NCBI GenBank assembly: GCA_964247085.1
Contig: CAXTSX010000039.1
Location: 1-34,180 of the forward strand
From: JAAFHZ01 sp964247085
Lineage (GTDB): Bacteria > Cyanobacteriota > Cyanobacteriia > Cyanobacteriales > Chamaesiphonaceae
Direction of reading: 5' to 3'
DNA length: 34,180 nucleotides
The position numbers and the translations under genes were made by a program. Within the stretch, counting starts at the first letter, position 1, and each line of letters starts with the position of its first letter. Below the pieces are notes generated by a model. The model ran no database searches. It had not been told where the DNA came from and saw only the letters and a list, made by a program, of their open reading frames with translations. Shown here in pieces: positions 1-7,819 of this stretch.

Positions 1-237
1 ATTCTCCAATAGGAAGGATAATCGAGCTACCCTTGAAATAGAGTATCAACTAACTCGGTCAAAAATATTCAACTTCGATCGATTCATTACGATCAATTTA
101 TCATCCATAAATAGTTTATGTGACGGAATACATTGAATACGTTGCAATGTTCTGTCCAGTTAAGTGTGAGGTCACCAGATCAAGATGAGATCTTTCCTGG
201 GTTAAATACTCTTACAGCATTATATGTGGTCAAGCCT

Positions 238-606
238 ATGAAATTTGATGATATTTACCGTTTCTTTAGAAACCCCCCGCCACTCTACCTCAATCAAGAG
301 TTGGCTGTTTGTTACATCTCGGCAGTGTTAATGGATGGAGATTCGTATGGCACTGAACTAATTTCTCGGCTAGAAAGAGGTTCTGAAACTTTCCGTCTTT
401 CTGACACTGTACTATACAGCGCCATTAAATTTTTGGAAGGAACAGGGATGATCTCTGGTTACTGGAAAAAAGTAGAAGGTCGGGGTCGCCCACGGCGGAT
501 GTATCGAATTCACCCGGATTGGGAAGAAAAAGCCCGCGAATTTGCTAGTTTTTGGAGTAGTTATAACCAAGCCGGTCAGAAACAACTAACGCTAGCAGTA
601 GGATAG
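238..606 (+). CDS. PadR-family transcriptional regulator
   Basis: A 122-residue protein with the PadR winged-helix fold: a helical stretch (about residues 18-45, with GDSYGTELI), a recognition segment (LSDTVLYSAIKFLE, about 50-65) and a wing with GRGRPRRMYRIHP (about 80-95). PadR proteins bind DNA as dimers and usually repress. Cyanobacterial homologues of this type begin MKF(D/E)DIY, so I start at that Met; the frame stays open upstream to a TTG at 133, but that extension looks unlike the family. No good ribosome binding site precedes either start. The 237 bases upstream are AT-rich with no other gene. A GC-rich hairpin follows the stop. The target is unknown; the family includes the Pex clock regulator, but I cannot assign that role here. 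Confidence 0.8.
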   Translation: MKFDDIYRFFRNPPPLYLNQELAVCYISAVLMDGDSYGTELISRLERGSETFRLSDTVLYSAIKFLEGTGMISGYWKKVEGRGRPRRMYRIHPDWEEKAREFASFWSSYNQAGQKQLTLAVG

Positions 607-631
607 TTGCCAGTAATGACAACGAACAACT

Positions 632-663
632 GGCGGGGAGCAAATCAAATTTTGCTCCCCGCC
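632..663 (+). terminator. GC-rich hairpin after the PadR gene
   Basis: A perfect 13-bp stem (GGCGGGGAGCAAA at 632-644 with its complement at 651-663) and a 6-nt loop, 26 nt after the PadR stop. No clear U-tract follows, so termination efficiency is uncertain. It separates the PadR gene from the tRNA-Gly gene. Confidence 0.6.
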
Positions 664-697
664 GCTCTTGTGATAATATTAAGTTTCCGCTGACAGT

Positions 698-768
698 GCG
701 AGCATAGTTTAGTGGTAAAACTATAGCCTTCCAAGCTATTGATGTGGGTTCGATTCCCACTGCTCGCT
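698..768 (+). tRNA. tRNA-Gly (anticodon UCC)
   Basis: A 71-nt cloverleaf. The acceptor stem GCGAGCA (698-704) pairs with TGCTCGC (761-767), with discriminator T at 768. The D arm has AGTGGTAAAACT, the anticodon stem ATAGC/GCTAT encloses loop CTTCCAA (anticodon TCC), and the T arm has GGTTCGATTCCC. No CCA is encoded. It is convergent with arfB, whose stop lies 12 bp away. Confidence 0.97.
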
Positions 769-780
769 TAGGTTTTGTAT

Positions 781-1194
781 TTAATCTGTGATATTCCCGC
801 GCAACGCTTTTACTTGGCTGCGCTTGGTTTTGCTATCCATCCGTTTGCGTTGGGCACTGCGCGAGGGTTTGGTAGCTTTGCGTTTAGGAACCGTAATGGT
901 GGCTTGGAGAATAATTTCCTGGAGTCGTTTCAGAGCATCAGCTTTGTTCTGTTCTTGGGTACGGTGTTGCTGGGCTTTAATAATGATTACACCTTCTTTA
1001 GTGATTCTTCGATCGCTCAGATTAAGCAAGCGTTCTTTGTAAAGAGGCGAGAGAGAAGCGGCATTGATATCAAAACGTAAATGAATGGCCGTGGCAACTT
1101 TGTTCACATTTTGGCCGCCAGCACCTTGCGATCGAACGGCACTAAGTTCAATTTCGCTAAGAGGAATGGCTGTTCGATTGGTAATTTGCAGCAT
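781..1194 (-). CDS. arfB: Alternative ribosome-rescue factor ArfB (GGQ-domain peptidyl-tRNA hydrolase)
   Basis: A 137-residue class I release-factor-like protein without codon-recognition domains. The GGQ motif is in SQGAGGQNVNK (G26-Q28), which places the catalytic Gln in the ribosomal peptidyl-transferase centre. The C-terminal tail is strongly basic (KRKATKPSRSAQRKR, about 103-117), as expected for the tail that enters the empty mRNA channel of stalled ribosomes. Size matches E. coli ArfB (YaeJ, about 140 residues). It is the last gene of a possible minus-strand run with the nucleotidyltransferase (71-bp gap) and truB. Confidence 0.9.
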   Translation of the reverse strand: MLQITNRTAIPLSEIELSAVRSQGAGGQNVNKVATAIHLRFDINAASLSPLYKERLLNLSDRRITKEGVIIIKAQQHRTQEQNKADALKRLQEIILQATITVPKRKATKPSRSAQRKRMDSKTKRSQVKALRGNITD

Positions 1195-1265
1195 AGAGCC
1201 ATTGAGGTGACATTCTTCAACATCTTAACTGTTTCTGCCCAACGGCTCTAGATTAGCGAATTTAG

Positions 1266-2438
1266 CTAATTCATCAAAAACTCCTTCAGCTGAGTAACTG
1301 CATCGATCGAACAATACTCTGAACTAATCACTGGTGGCTGGCGAGTATCGGTAATCAACCAATCCAGCGCCGCCTCCTGTAAATCTAGGGTGGCACCATT
1401 TTTATCCACGCAATAACGGCCAAAAACTAGTTGGTCTTGCAGATAAACCTGTGGTCCAATATGGGAATATTCAAAAACCACACTATTGTCTATTCTGGCA
1501 CCAGTCGAGATTCGGCAATTTCGCCCAATCATCGATGGACCAATAATCGTCGCCCCATCTTCAATTTTGGTCATTGCGCCAATATAAACCGGACCTTGAA
1601 TATGGACTTTATCCCAATTAACCGCTACATTAACACCGGTGTAGATACCGGGTTTAACTTGACGGCCAGGAATCGGCACATTTTTGATATCGCCGAGCAA
1701 AACACCCCGAATAGCCTGCCAGTAGTCGGGCACCTTCCCAATATCCACCCACTGAAAATCCATCGTCACCCCATAAAAAGGGGCACCTATGGCTACTAAT
1801 TTGGGAAATAGTTGGCTGCCAATGTCATATTCTTCCTGAGATGGAATATGGTTAAAGATTTCTGGTTCAAAGATGTAAATACCCGTATTGATATTAGTAC
1901 TAAGAGCTGCTTCGATCGTTGGTTTTTCCTGAAAAGCTTGAATGCGACCTTCGACATCGGTCACCACCACCCCATAGCTAGAAACTTCTGTCTGCGGTAC
2001 CGATTTCATCACCACCGTAGCTAGAGAACCTTTGTCACGATGCCATTTAACTGCCGCTGTTAAATCTAAGTCAATGAGGGCATCGCCGCACAACACCACA
2101 AAAGTATCATCAAAAAATGTCGAAAAATCTTGGATGCGTTTCATCCCCCCCGCCGAACCGAGCGCCTGACCGACTAATTCGCCCTGATCGGTAATTGAGC
2201 CTTCAAAAGAATAACCAAGTTGGACCCCAAACCGTTGGCCATCATGGAAATAGCTTTCAATTTCCTGGGCGAGATGGCTAACATTGACCATTATTTGATC
2301 AAATCCATGCTCGCGCAGCAGATCTACCAAGAATTCCATCACTGGCTTTTGCAGGATGGGGATGAGCGGTTTGGGAATGGTGTAAGTAATTGGCTGAATG
2401 CGCGTTCCTTTCCCAGCCGCCAAAATCATAGCTTTCAT
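1266..2438 (-). CDS. NDP-sugar pyrophosphorylase (nucleotidyltransferase plus left-handed beta-helix)
   Basis: A 390-residue two-domain enzyme. The N-terminal NTP-transferase domain opens with MILAAGKGTRIQPIT (nucleotide-binding loop), followed by KPLIPI, a metal-binding CGDALIDLDL around residue 120, QEKP and NTGIYIF. From about residue 265 hexapeptide-type repeats (GPVYIGAMTKIEDGA, IIGPSMIGRNCRI) form a left-handed beta-helix. The family makes NDP-sugars from NTP and sugar-1-phosphate, for polysaccharide precursors. It resembles mannose-1-phosphate guanylyltransferase-like proteins, but the nucleotide and sugar cannot be read from the sequence. The longer cyanobacterial paralogues carry an appended phosphomannomutase domain, which is absent here. 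Confidence 0.88.
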   Translation of the reverse strand: MKAMILAAGKGTRIQPITYTIPKPLIPILQKPVMEFLVDLLREHGFDQIMVNVSHLAQEIESYFHDGQRFGVQLGYSFEGSITDQGELVGQALGSAGGMKRIQDFSTFFDDTFVVLCGDALIDLDLTAAVKWHRDKGSLATVVMKSVPQTEVSSYGVVVTDVEGRIQAFQEKPTIEAALSTNINTGIYIFEPEIFNHIPSQEEYDIGSQLFPKLVAIGAPFYGVTMDFQWVDIGKVPDYWQAIRGVLLGDIKNVPIPGRQVKPGIYTGVNVAVNWDKVHIQGPVYIGAMTKIEDGATIIGPSMIGRNCRISTGARIDNSVVFEYSHIGPQVYLQDQLVFGRYCVDKNGATLDLQEAALDWLITDTRQPPVISSEYCSIDAVTQLKEFLMN

Positions 2439-2526
2439 AAATTTGTGATTGTTTCTGCGAGTGACCGGTATCCTTCAGGATTCCCCACCGCAGCACCAAA
2501 GTGATCACTGTATTATTTGGCGAAAA

Positions 2527-3402
2527 TTATGGCAAAGCCAAAACGACCTTTGGCCAAAGCTGTTGATTCTCATTCATTATGCCAATTCCCACGACCAAGG
2601 CTGATGCTGTCGTAACACATATTGGGACTGCCACAGGTACTGCTTGATTCAATATAATTGCCCGACCTTGAAACCAGTCGGCTAATTCTGGCTCGTTCAA
2701 ATTCACTCTGGGTAAATGGGGCAGCGCCATCAAGGGGGCGGTGGGCTGAAAATCGATGGTCTGTTCTAAATCGGCGAGGCTAATACTGTCGGCGAGTTCT
2801 AAATTGCAGCTTTTTGTCCGCACTAAATTCGCTAAGGTGGCCACGGTGCCGACTGCTACGCCCAAATCACGGGCGATCGATCGAATGTAAGTGCCGCCCC
2901 CACAGGCAATATTTACCGTCAACTCTGGATATTCGCCTGGCTGCCAATGGTGCAAGTTGATCGATTGAATCTGCACCTGCCGAGCAGGTACTTCCACTGT
3001 CTCACCAGCTCTCGCCAACTTATATAGACGCTGACCATTAACTTGAATAGCGCTGTAGATGGGAGGAATTTGAGTGATTTCACCAATAAAACTGAGAATG
3101 GCTTGTTCGATCGCCCCTAATTGCAAAGTTGCTGCCCCCGGACTAGCTAAAATTTCGCCCTCTAAATCATCAGTACTAGTACTGAGACCAAATCGAATTA
3201 CTGCCCGGTAAGCTTTGTCGTTAGGCAAATAGGGTAATAGCCGCGTGGCTTTGCCAATGGCGATCGGTAAAACACCGGTAGCTAGCGGATCGAGGGTGCC
3301 ACCATGGCCGACCTTTTTAGTCCGCAAAATTCGCCGCACCCTAGCAACACAATCATGGGAAGTAAGTCCGGCTGGCTTATTGAGATTGAGAAAACCATCC
3401 AT
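2527..3402 (-). CDS. truB: tRNA pseudouridine(55) synthase TruB
   Basis: A 291-residue enzyme that isomerises U55 in the T-loop of most tRNAs. The family start GFLNLNKPAGLTSHD is at the N-terminus, and the catalytic Asp is D38 in GHGGTLDPLATGVL. Further conserved segments are IPPIYSAIQVNGQRLYKLAR and CGGGTYIRSIARDLG. The C-terminal region (about 225-291) is short and poorly conserved, as in the cyanobacterial form. It is the first gene of a minus-strand run and is divergent from the GH57 gene across 159 bp. Confidence 0.96.
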   Translation of the reverse strand: MDGFLNLNKPAGLTSHDCVARVRRILRTKKVGHGGTLDPLATGVLPIAIGKATRLLPYLPNDKAYRAVIRFGLSTSTDDLEGEILASPGAATLQLGAIEQAILSFIGEITQIPPIYSAIQVNGQRLYKLARAGETVEVPARQVQIQSINLHHWQPGEYPELTVNIACGGGTYIRSIARDLGVAVGTVATLANLVRTKSCNLELADSISLADLEQTIDFQPTAPLMALPHLPRVNLNEPELADWFQGRAIILNQAVPVAVPICVTTASALVVGIGIMNENQQLWPKVVLALP

Positions 3403-3561
3403 TAATTTAACCAGAAATTTATGGTTAGGAAGATATTGATCCCCACCGATCCCCCATCATACGATTTGTGTCGTCATCAGCGAAAATAGACGTAAATATT
3501 AAGATAATATAAAGCCAGCCCTCAGCCAGAGAAGTTTTCCTAAGAGGAAAAAAATACTGCT

Positions 3562-5145
3562 ATGTCGATCGGTTATGTTGCCTTAGTTCTCCACGCCCAT
3601 TTGCCCTTTGTTCGCCACCCCGAAAGCGACTTCGTATTAGAAGAAGAATGGCTTTACGAGGCAATCACCGAAACCTATATTCCCTTGCTACGAGTCTTTC
3701 AAGGGCTAAAGCGAGATGGCGTAAATTTCAAACTGACCATGAGTATGACCCCACCCTTGGTGTCGATGCTGCGCGATCCCTTACTACAAGGTCGCTATGA
3801 AGAACATCTGGCCAAGTTAGAAGAATTGCTGGTCAAAGAAATTGCCAACAATGATCACAATGGTCATATCAAATATCTGGCAGACTACTACGCTATCGAC
3901 TTCGCCGATATTCGACGGGTTTGGGATTCTTACGGCGGCGATCTAACCCGAGGATTTAAAGAATTTTTAGATAGTGGCAACCTGGAGATTATCACCTGCG
4001 GAGCCACCCACGGCTATCTACCGTTGATGAAAATGCATCCACAAGCGGTCTGGTCGCAAATCAAGGTGGCTTGTGAGCATTATGAAGAAACTTTTGGCCG
4101 CGCCCCTAAAGGAATCTGGCTACCCGAATGTGCCTACTACGAAGGGCTGGAAAGAATGCTGGCCGATGCGGGGCTGCGTTATTTCCTTACGGATGGACAT
4201 GGAATTCTCTACGCCCGTCCCCGTCCGCGTTTTGGCACCTATGCCCCCATCTTTACCGAAACTGGGGTGGCGGCTTTTGGTCGCGATCATGAATCTTCTC
4301 AGCAAGTTTGGTCTTCTAAAGTTGGCTATCCTGGTGCGCCGGAGTATCGCGAATTCTATAAAGACTTAGGTTGGGAAGCTGATTACGACTACATCAAGCC
4401 GTACATTATGCCCAACGGTGAACGGAAAAATATTGGGATTAAATATCATAAAATTACTTCCAAAACTGGCCATGAAAAGGCGCTGTATGATCCTTACTGG
4501 GCAAGGAAGAAAGCCGCTGACCACGCCGAAGATTTCATGGTCAACCGCCAGCGTCAAACTGGTGACTTAGCAAACATGATGCAGCGGCCACCGCTGATCG
4601 TATCGCCCTACGATGCCGAGCTGTTTGGTCATTGGTGGTATGAAGGTCCCTGGTTTATTGACTACCTATTCCGCAAATCGTGGTTCGATCAAAATACTTT
4701 TGAGATGACTCACCTAGCGGAATATTTGCAGAATAATCCTTCTCAGCAGGTCTGTCGCCCTTCTCAATCTAGTTGGGGCTATAAGGGTTTTCATGAATAT
4801 TGGTTGAATGACCAAAACCAATGGGTTTATCCGCATTTGCATAAGGCGGCGGAACGGATGGTGGAGTTGGCGGCCCGAGAACCAGCGGATGAGTTGGAGT
4901 GGCGGGCGCTGAATCAAGCGGCGCGCGAGGTGTTGTTGCTGCAGTCTTCGGATTGGGCGTTTATTATGCGTACTGGTACGATGGTGCCCTATGCGGTACG
5001 GCGTACCAAGTCTCATCTGCTGCGTTTCTTGAAGCTTTATGATGATATTAAAGCGGAGAAAATTGATAGCGGTTGGTTGGGTAAAATTGAGGAAATGGAT
5101 AATATTTTCCCAAATATTAATTACCGCACCTATCGATCGATCTAG
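3562..5145 (+). CDS. GH57 1,4-alpha-glucan branching enzyme
   Basis: A 527-residue glycoside hydrolase family 57 protein of the DUF1957-containing branching-enzyme type. The expected order is visible: HAHLPFVRHPE (residues 11-21), the nucleophile E189 in WLPECAYYEGLE, and the general acid/base D351 in SPYDAELFGHWW. The C-terminal helical domain starts near 400 with SSWGYKGFHEYWLN. These positions match those of characterised archaeal GH57 branching enzymes (about E183 and D354). The enzyme makes alpha-1,6 branches in glycogen. An AGAGG ribosome site lies about 13 nt before the ATG, and a strong terminator follows. Confidence 0.9.
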   Translation: MSIGYVALVLHAHLPFVRHPESDFVLEEEWLYEAITETYIPLLRVFQGLKRDGVNFKLTMSMTPPLVSMLRDPLLQGRYEEHLAKLEELLVKEIANNDHNGHIKYLADYYAIDFADIRRVWDSYGGDLTRGFKEFLDSGNLEIITCGATHGYLPLMKMHPQAVWSQIKVACEHYEETFGRAPKGIWLPECAYYEGLERMLADAGLRYFLTDGHGILYARPRPRFGTYAPIFTETGVAAFGRDHESSQQVWSSKVGYPGAPEYREFYKDLGWEADYDYIKPYIMPNGERKNIGIKYHKITSKTGHEKALYDPYWARKKAADHAEDFMVNRQRQTGDLANMMQRPPLIVSPYDAELFGHWWYEGPWFIDYLFRKSWFDQNTFEMTHLAEYLQNNPSQQVCRPSQSSWGYKGFHEYWLNDQNQWVYPHLHKAAERMVELAAREPADELEWRALNQAAREVLLLQSSDWAFIMRTGTMVPYAVRRTKSHLLRFLKLYDDIKAEKIDSGWLGKIEEMDNIFPNINYRTYRSI

Positions 5146-5234
5146 TCTGGTTTCTCATCTCCAGGTACTGACGAATAAAGATCTAACCCAGCTTATTACA
5201 AGTTGATTGTAGAACGGTTGGCCTCAACTTTTAT

Positions 5235-5265
5235 GCCCAACTCGGTAGGAGTTGGGCTAATTTTT
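5235..5265 (+). terminator. Intrinsic terminator of the GH57 gene
   Basis: Perfect 9-bp stem GCCCAACTC (5235-5243) / GAGTTGGGC (5249-5257), 5-nt loop, then TAATTTTTATT. It lies 90 bp after the GH57 stop and abuts the selO relic, as expected if GH57 and selO were once directly convergent here. Confidence 0.85.
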
Positions 5266-5328
5266 ATTGACCAGTATGCAGCTTCTCTACTAACTCATAA
5301 GAAGGTTGCCAATTATTTGCTTGATCGA
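5264..5328 (-). pseudogene. Relic of the 3' end of selO
   Basis: These 65 bp align without gaps to 7820-7884, the 3' end of the intact selO, with 59 identical bases. The same frame and the same TAA stop are kept: the minus strand reads NWQPSYELVEKLHTGQ-stop, against NWQPFYELVEKLRTGQ-stop in the real gene. Several of the differences are synonymous, so this is a diverged copy of coding sequence, not chance similarity. Nothing resembling selO continues beyond 5328. The relic and the intact gene are in direct orientation and flank the LysR/diiron-protein island. Confidence 0.85.
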
Positions 5329-5392
5329 ATCTATAACAGGAATGTCTTACCAATAATTTAGAGCAATTTTATAAGAAATGCTAATAAAAAAG

Positions 5393-5505
5393 GGTGTTGC
5401 TGAATTGAGGGATGAACGACTTAATTTGTAAACAATGAAAAATAGAGCAGGTCAAGCTTCTGAATTTTCAAGTTATCTGTTTTCATACCATGATTCAGCA
5501 ACGCC
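5393..5505. mobile_element. Short inverted-repeat element (MITE-like)
   Basis: A 113-bp segment bounded by terminal inverted repeats. The left end GGTGTTGCTGAAT (5393-5405) matches the reverse complement of the right end (5493-5505) at 12 of 13 positions, and weaker similarity extends to about 25 bp. It has no coding capacity. The motif GGCGTTGCTGA recurs at 34063-34073 beside the probable transposase tail, so it may be a terminal sequence of a resident insertion-element family. No target-site duplication is evident. Confidence 0.55.
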
Positions 5506-5554
5506 TTGTTTGTTCATCTTTAGTTTATCGTTATTATTTAGGCTTTTCGTAAAG

Positions 5555-6316
5555 CTACCGGGACTCGTATTCATGGAGCATTGCCTCGAAATACTGCACA
5601 TGTCGATCGACACCTCGCTCAACTGCCTGCATCAAATCAGCAATTTTAGCTGTATCCCCTGTATAGCGGGTCAGTACTGGGCGAATGGCATCCTGAAAAT
5701 GCTCGACTTCTAATTCTGCGTGCAATGCTAGCCAAGTCGGGTGCTTCAGCCTACGGGCATCGAAATAATCCCGGAGAAGTCTTCCATTACGGACTGATAC
5801 GCATAGCTCTCGTCCGCTGAGTGCCGCTAGTGCTTCGTAGAAGTTACTAGTCTCATAGCCGAAATCGTCAAAAAATGAGCGCTCATACAAAACTGTCGCG
5901 GCACTCCGATGCAATGCTTGGACTTCAGTATCACCCAGTTCAAGCTCGTGGAGAAATTCCAGATACATCTCACTATGACCATCTTGTAAGTCTGTGAAGG
6001 TGTGATCGGCTAAGGACATAATCGCTCTTTTCTGATCTAAGTCAGTGCAACTTCCTGCTTTGACGATACACAATCCAAACCACTGATGCAGACGATCTCG
6101 CCAAAGATGATATTGCAGGAAGGTATATTGCATTATGTCCAGGGTCATCTTTCCGTCTTTAAGCAAGCTAAAAAAGCGGCTATTATCAAGCGATTCGTTG
6201 CAGTAGGAGACCGTTCTATCAGCGATTCTCTGCATCTGTGCTTTTACTTCAGGGGGTAGTTCAATCTCTCGGTTCAGGCGACTGGATGTAGTGGTGATAG
6301 CTGAATTTACCGTCAT
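5555..6316 (-). CDS. Heme-oxygenase-like diiron (HDO/TenA-fold) protein
   Basis: A 253-residue all-helical protein of the heme-oxygenase-like superfamily that includes TenA, PqqC, CADD and UndA. A plausible metal site is visible: H114 (in DGHSEMY), E170 (in SGRELC) and H199-x3-E203-x2-H206. The spacings (56, 29, 4, 3) are close to those of CADD (H88, E142, H174, D178, H181), with Glu in place of the Asp. The first carboxylate of the CADD set is not obvious; D104 or D109 may serve. The ATG at 6316 has a GGAG ribosome site 9 nt upstream; an upstream TTG is unlikely. Such proteins are oxygen-using N- or C-oxidases or decarboxylases; the substrate is unknown. It is divergent from a LysR gene and sits between the selO copies. 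Confidence 0.7.
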   Translation of the reverse strand: MTVNSAITTTSSRLNREIELPPEVKAQMQRIADRTVSYCNESLDNSRFFSLLKDGKMTLDIMQYTFLQYHLWRDRLHQWFGLCIVKAGSCTDLDQKRAIMSLADHTFTDLQDGHSEMYLEFLHELELGDTEVQALHRSAATVLYERSFFDDFGYETSNFYEALAALSGRELCVSVRNGRLLRDYFDARRLKHPTWLALHAELEVEHFQDAIRPVLTRYTGDTAKIADLMQAVERGVDRHVQYFEAMLHEYESR

Positions 6317-6444
6317 AAAATTCTCCTTCAATGGGCGTTAGCTTGTTATATGAATAAAAGGAACAACACTTGAGCGGGGTGCGTATGTATGCTTTATCTC
6401 AAGCAGTTTTTATATGATATAGAATAAGAATCACATAACAAAAT
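6317..6444. promoter_or_regulatory. Divergent promoter region of the diiron-protein and LysR genes
   Basis: This 128-bp AT-rich gap lies between the two divergent starts. LysR regulators typically bind such gaps, repressing themselves and activating the divergent gene on inducer binding. I see the GGAG site of the diiron gene and AT-rich -10-like sequence (TATGATATAGAAT near 6413), but no convincing T-N11-A dyad. The regulatory link is inferred from layout. Confidence 0.45.
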
Positions 6445-7434
6445 ATGCTTGAAGATATAGTAGTAATAGATATGGAGTTTCAACATCTCAATCAGTATGA
6501 GCTTCGACAGATTTGCTACTTCCTTGCGGTCGTGCAGTCTAACAACAACTTCACTGAGGCAGCAAAGCGTTTAGGAATTAAGCAACCTCCTCTCAGTCAG
6601 AGAATTCAAGCTCTGGAAAAATTGCTAAGTGCCGACCAAAAAACGTTAGCAGTCAAGCTGTTCGATCGCAGTAAACGTCCTATTGAGCTAACGGAAGCGG
6701 GTCAAGCTTTCCTGATAGAAGCACGGCAAGCACTCATTCATCTTGATCGAGCAGTTTCTCATGCTCGACAAGCGAGCCAAGGTGAAATCGGACGTTTAAT
6801 CATCGGTATGAACAATTCGATTGCCAACACGATTCTGCCTGAGGTTGTGCAATTGTTTCAGCAGCAGTTTCCGAAAGTGGAGCTAGAGCTGCATGAAGTC
6901 ACAATTCAACAGGAACTCCAGATGCTTAAGAACCATCAATTAGACGTAATCTTTCAACGATCTCCTAGCTTTGCACATAATGATCTAGCCTTGAGATATC
7001 AACCTATTCTTGAAGAGTATTTCGTTGTCGCATTGCCAGCCACCCACGCTCTTGCCGATCAAACTAAAATTCCTCTACAAGCATTAGCCAACGATGCAAT
7101 CATCTTACCTTCTCTGGATGTATTGCCATTCTATGAGAAGATTGTCACTCTCTGTCGGGAAGCCGGCTTTGAACCAAAAATCAATCAAACTGTCACAGTA
7201 ACCGGAGTGGTTACACTGCTCAGCATGGTTGCAGCAGGTGTTGGCGTTTCAATCTTACCTAACCACGTTCAAACGCTACACCGTGAGGGAGTCGTTTATC
7301 GATCGCTCCAGAGTGCAACTCTAAACCGACAAATTGCTGTTGTATGGCGACAGGAGGATACTTCCGCTGTTTTACCTCAATTCTTCAAGGTTGTTAAAGA
7401 GGTAATGAACCCGTCCCTTGTGGACTCTTGGTGA
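6445..7434 (+). CDS. LysR-family transcriptional regulator
   Basis: A 329-residue LysR-type regulator. The N-terminal winged helix-turn-helix spans about residues 20-75, with NFTEAAKRLGIKQPPLSQ as the recognition unit and LFDRSKRPIELTEAG as the wing. A linker helix leads to a periplasmic-binding-like effector domain starting near 105 (GEIGRLIIGMN), with AAGVGVSILP near 270. The start is uncertain: ATG at 6445 gives nine extra residues over the ATG at 6472 (MEFQHLNQ), and neither has a strong ribosome site. By position it probably controls the divergent diiron-protein gene. The effector is unknown. Confidence 0.88.
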   Translation: MLEDIVVIDMEFQHLNQYELRQICYFLAVVQSNNNFTEAAKRLGIKQPPLSQRIQALEKLLSADQKTLAVKLFDRSKRPIELTEAGQAFLIEARQALIHLDRAVSHARQASQGEIGRLIIGMNNSIANTILPEVVQLFQQQFPKVELELHEVTIQQELQMLKNHQLDVIFQRSPSFAHNDLALRYQPILEEYFVVALPATHALADQTKIPLQALANDAIILPSLDVLPFYEKIVTLCREAGFEPKINQTVTVTGVVTLLSMVAAGVGVSILPNHVQTLHREGVVYRSLQSATLNRQIAVVWRQEDTSAVLPQFFKVVKEVMNPSLVDSW

Positions 7435-7819
7435 CAGAGGGACTGATTCTGCCAGCTTAAAATAATGCTCTCATTTTATTAATAATTGTTTTCTGGTAAT
7501 TGGATTTGAAATATCAACAACTAACTCAAAACTTGCGCCTCTCTGACAACTAAAGCCAGCCAGCTAACTACTACTTATGCTGATTGATTCAGCCCAATAG
7601 ACTTAAGATTCTCACATTTCCCCGCATGAACTAAAACCCACTTATTCAAAATGTCGATCGGTTGAGAGCAATCATTAGATTCGGTAATCTTGAAACACCA
7701 GACGAGGCGAAACCTAACCGCGCATCAGCAACCTGATGAACGGTGACGACAGGTTTGAGATCGCTGGTATGGATTTTCAAATACTGATTACATCTAAAGC
7801 CAGTTAAACAAATTTTCTG
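7435..7819. other. Intergenic region at the right edge of the island
   Basis: These 385 bp hold no supportable gene. On the minus strand the frame of selO stays open past its stop to 7646, but the product matches nothing I recognise and lacks a start. No clear terminator follows the LysR gene. The right junction of the island should lie between here and the selO stop. Confidence 0.5.

Noticed and set aside
7646..7819. Frame continuing open past the selO stop for 58 codons (containing NQYLKIHTSDLKPVV), as if selO once extended further
   Set aside because: The relic at 5264 keeps the same stop codon, the segment matches no SelO region I know, and 58 open codons can arise by chance.
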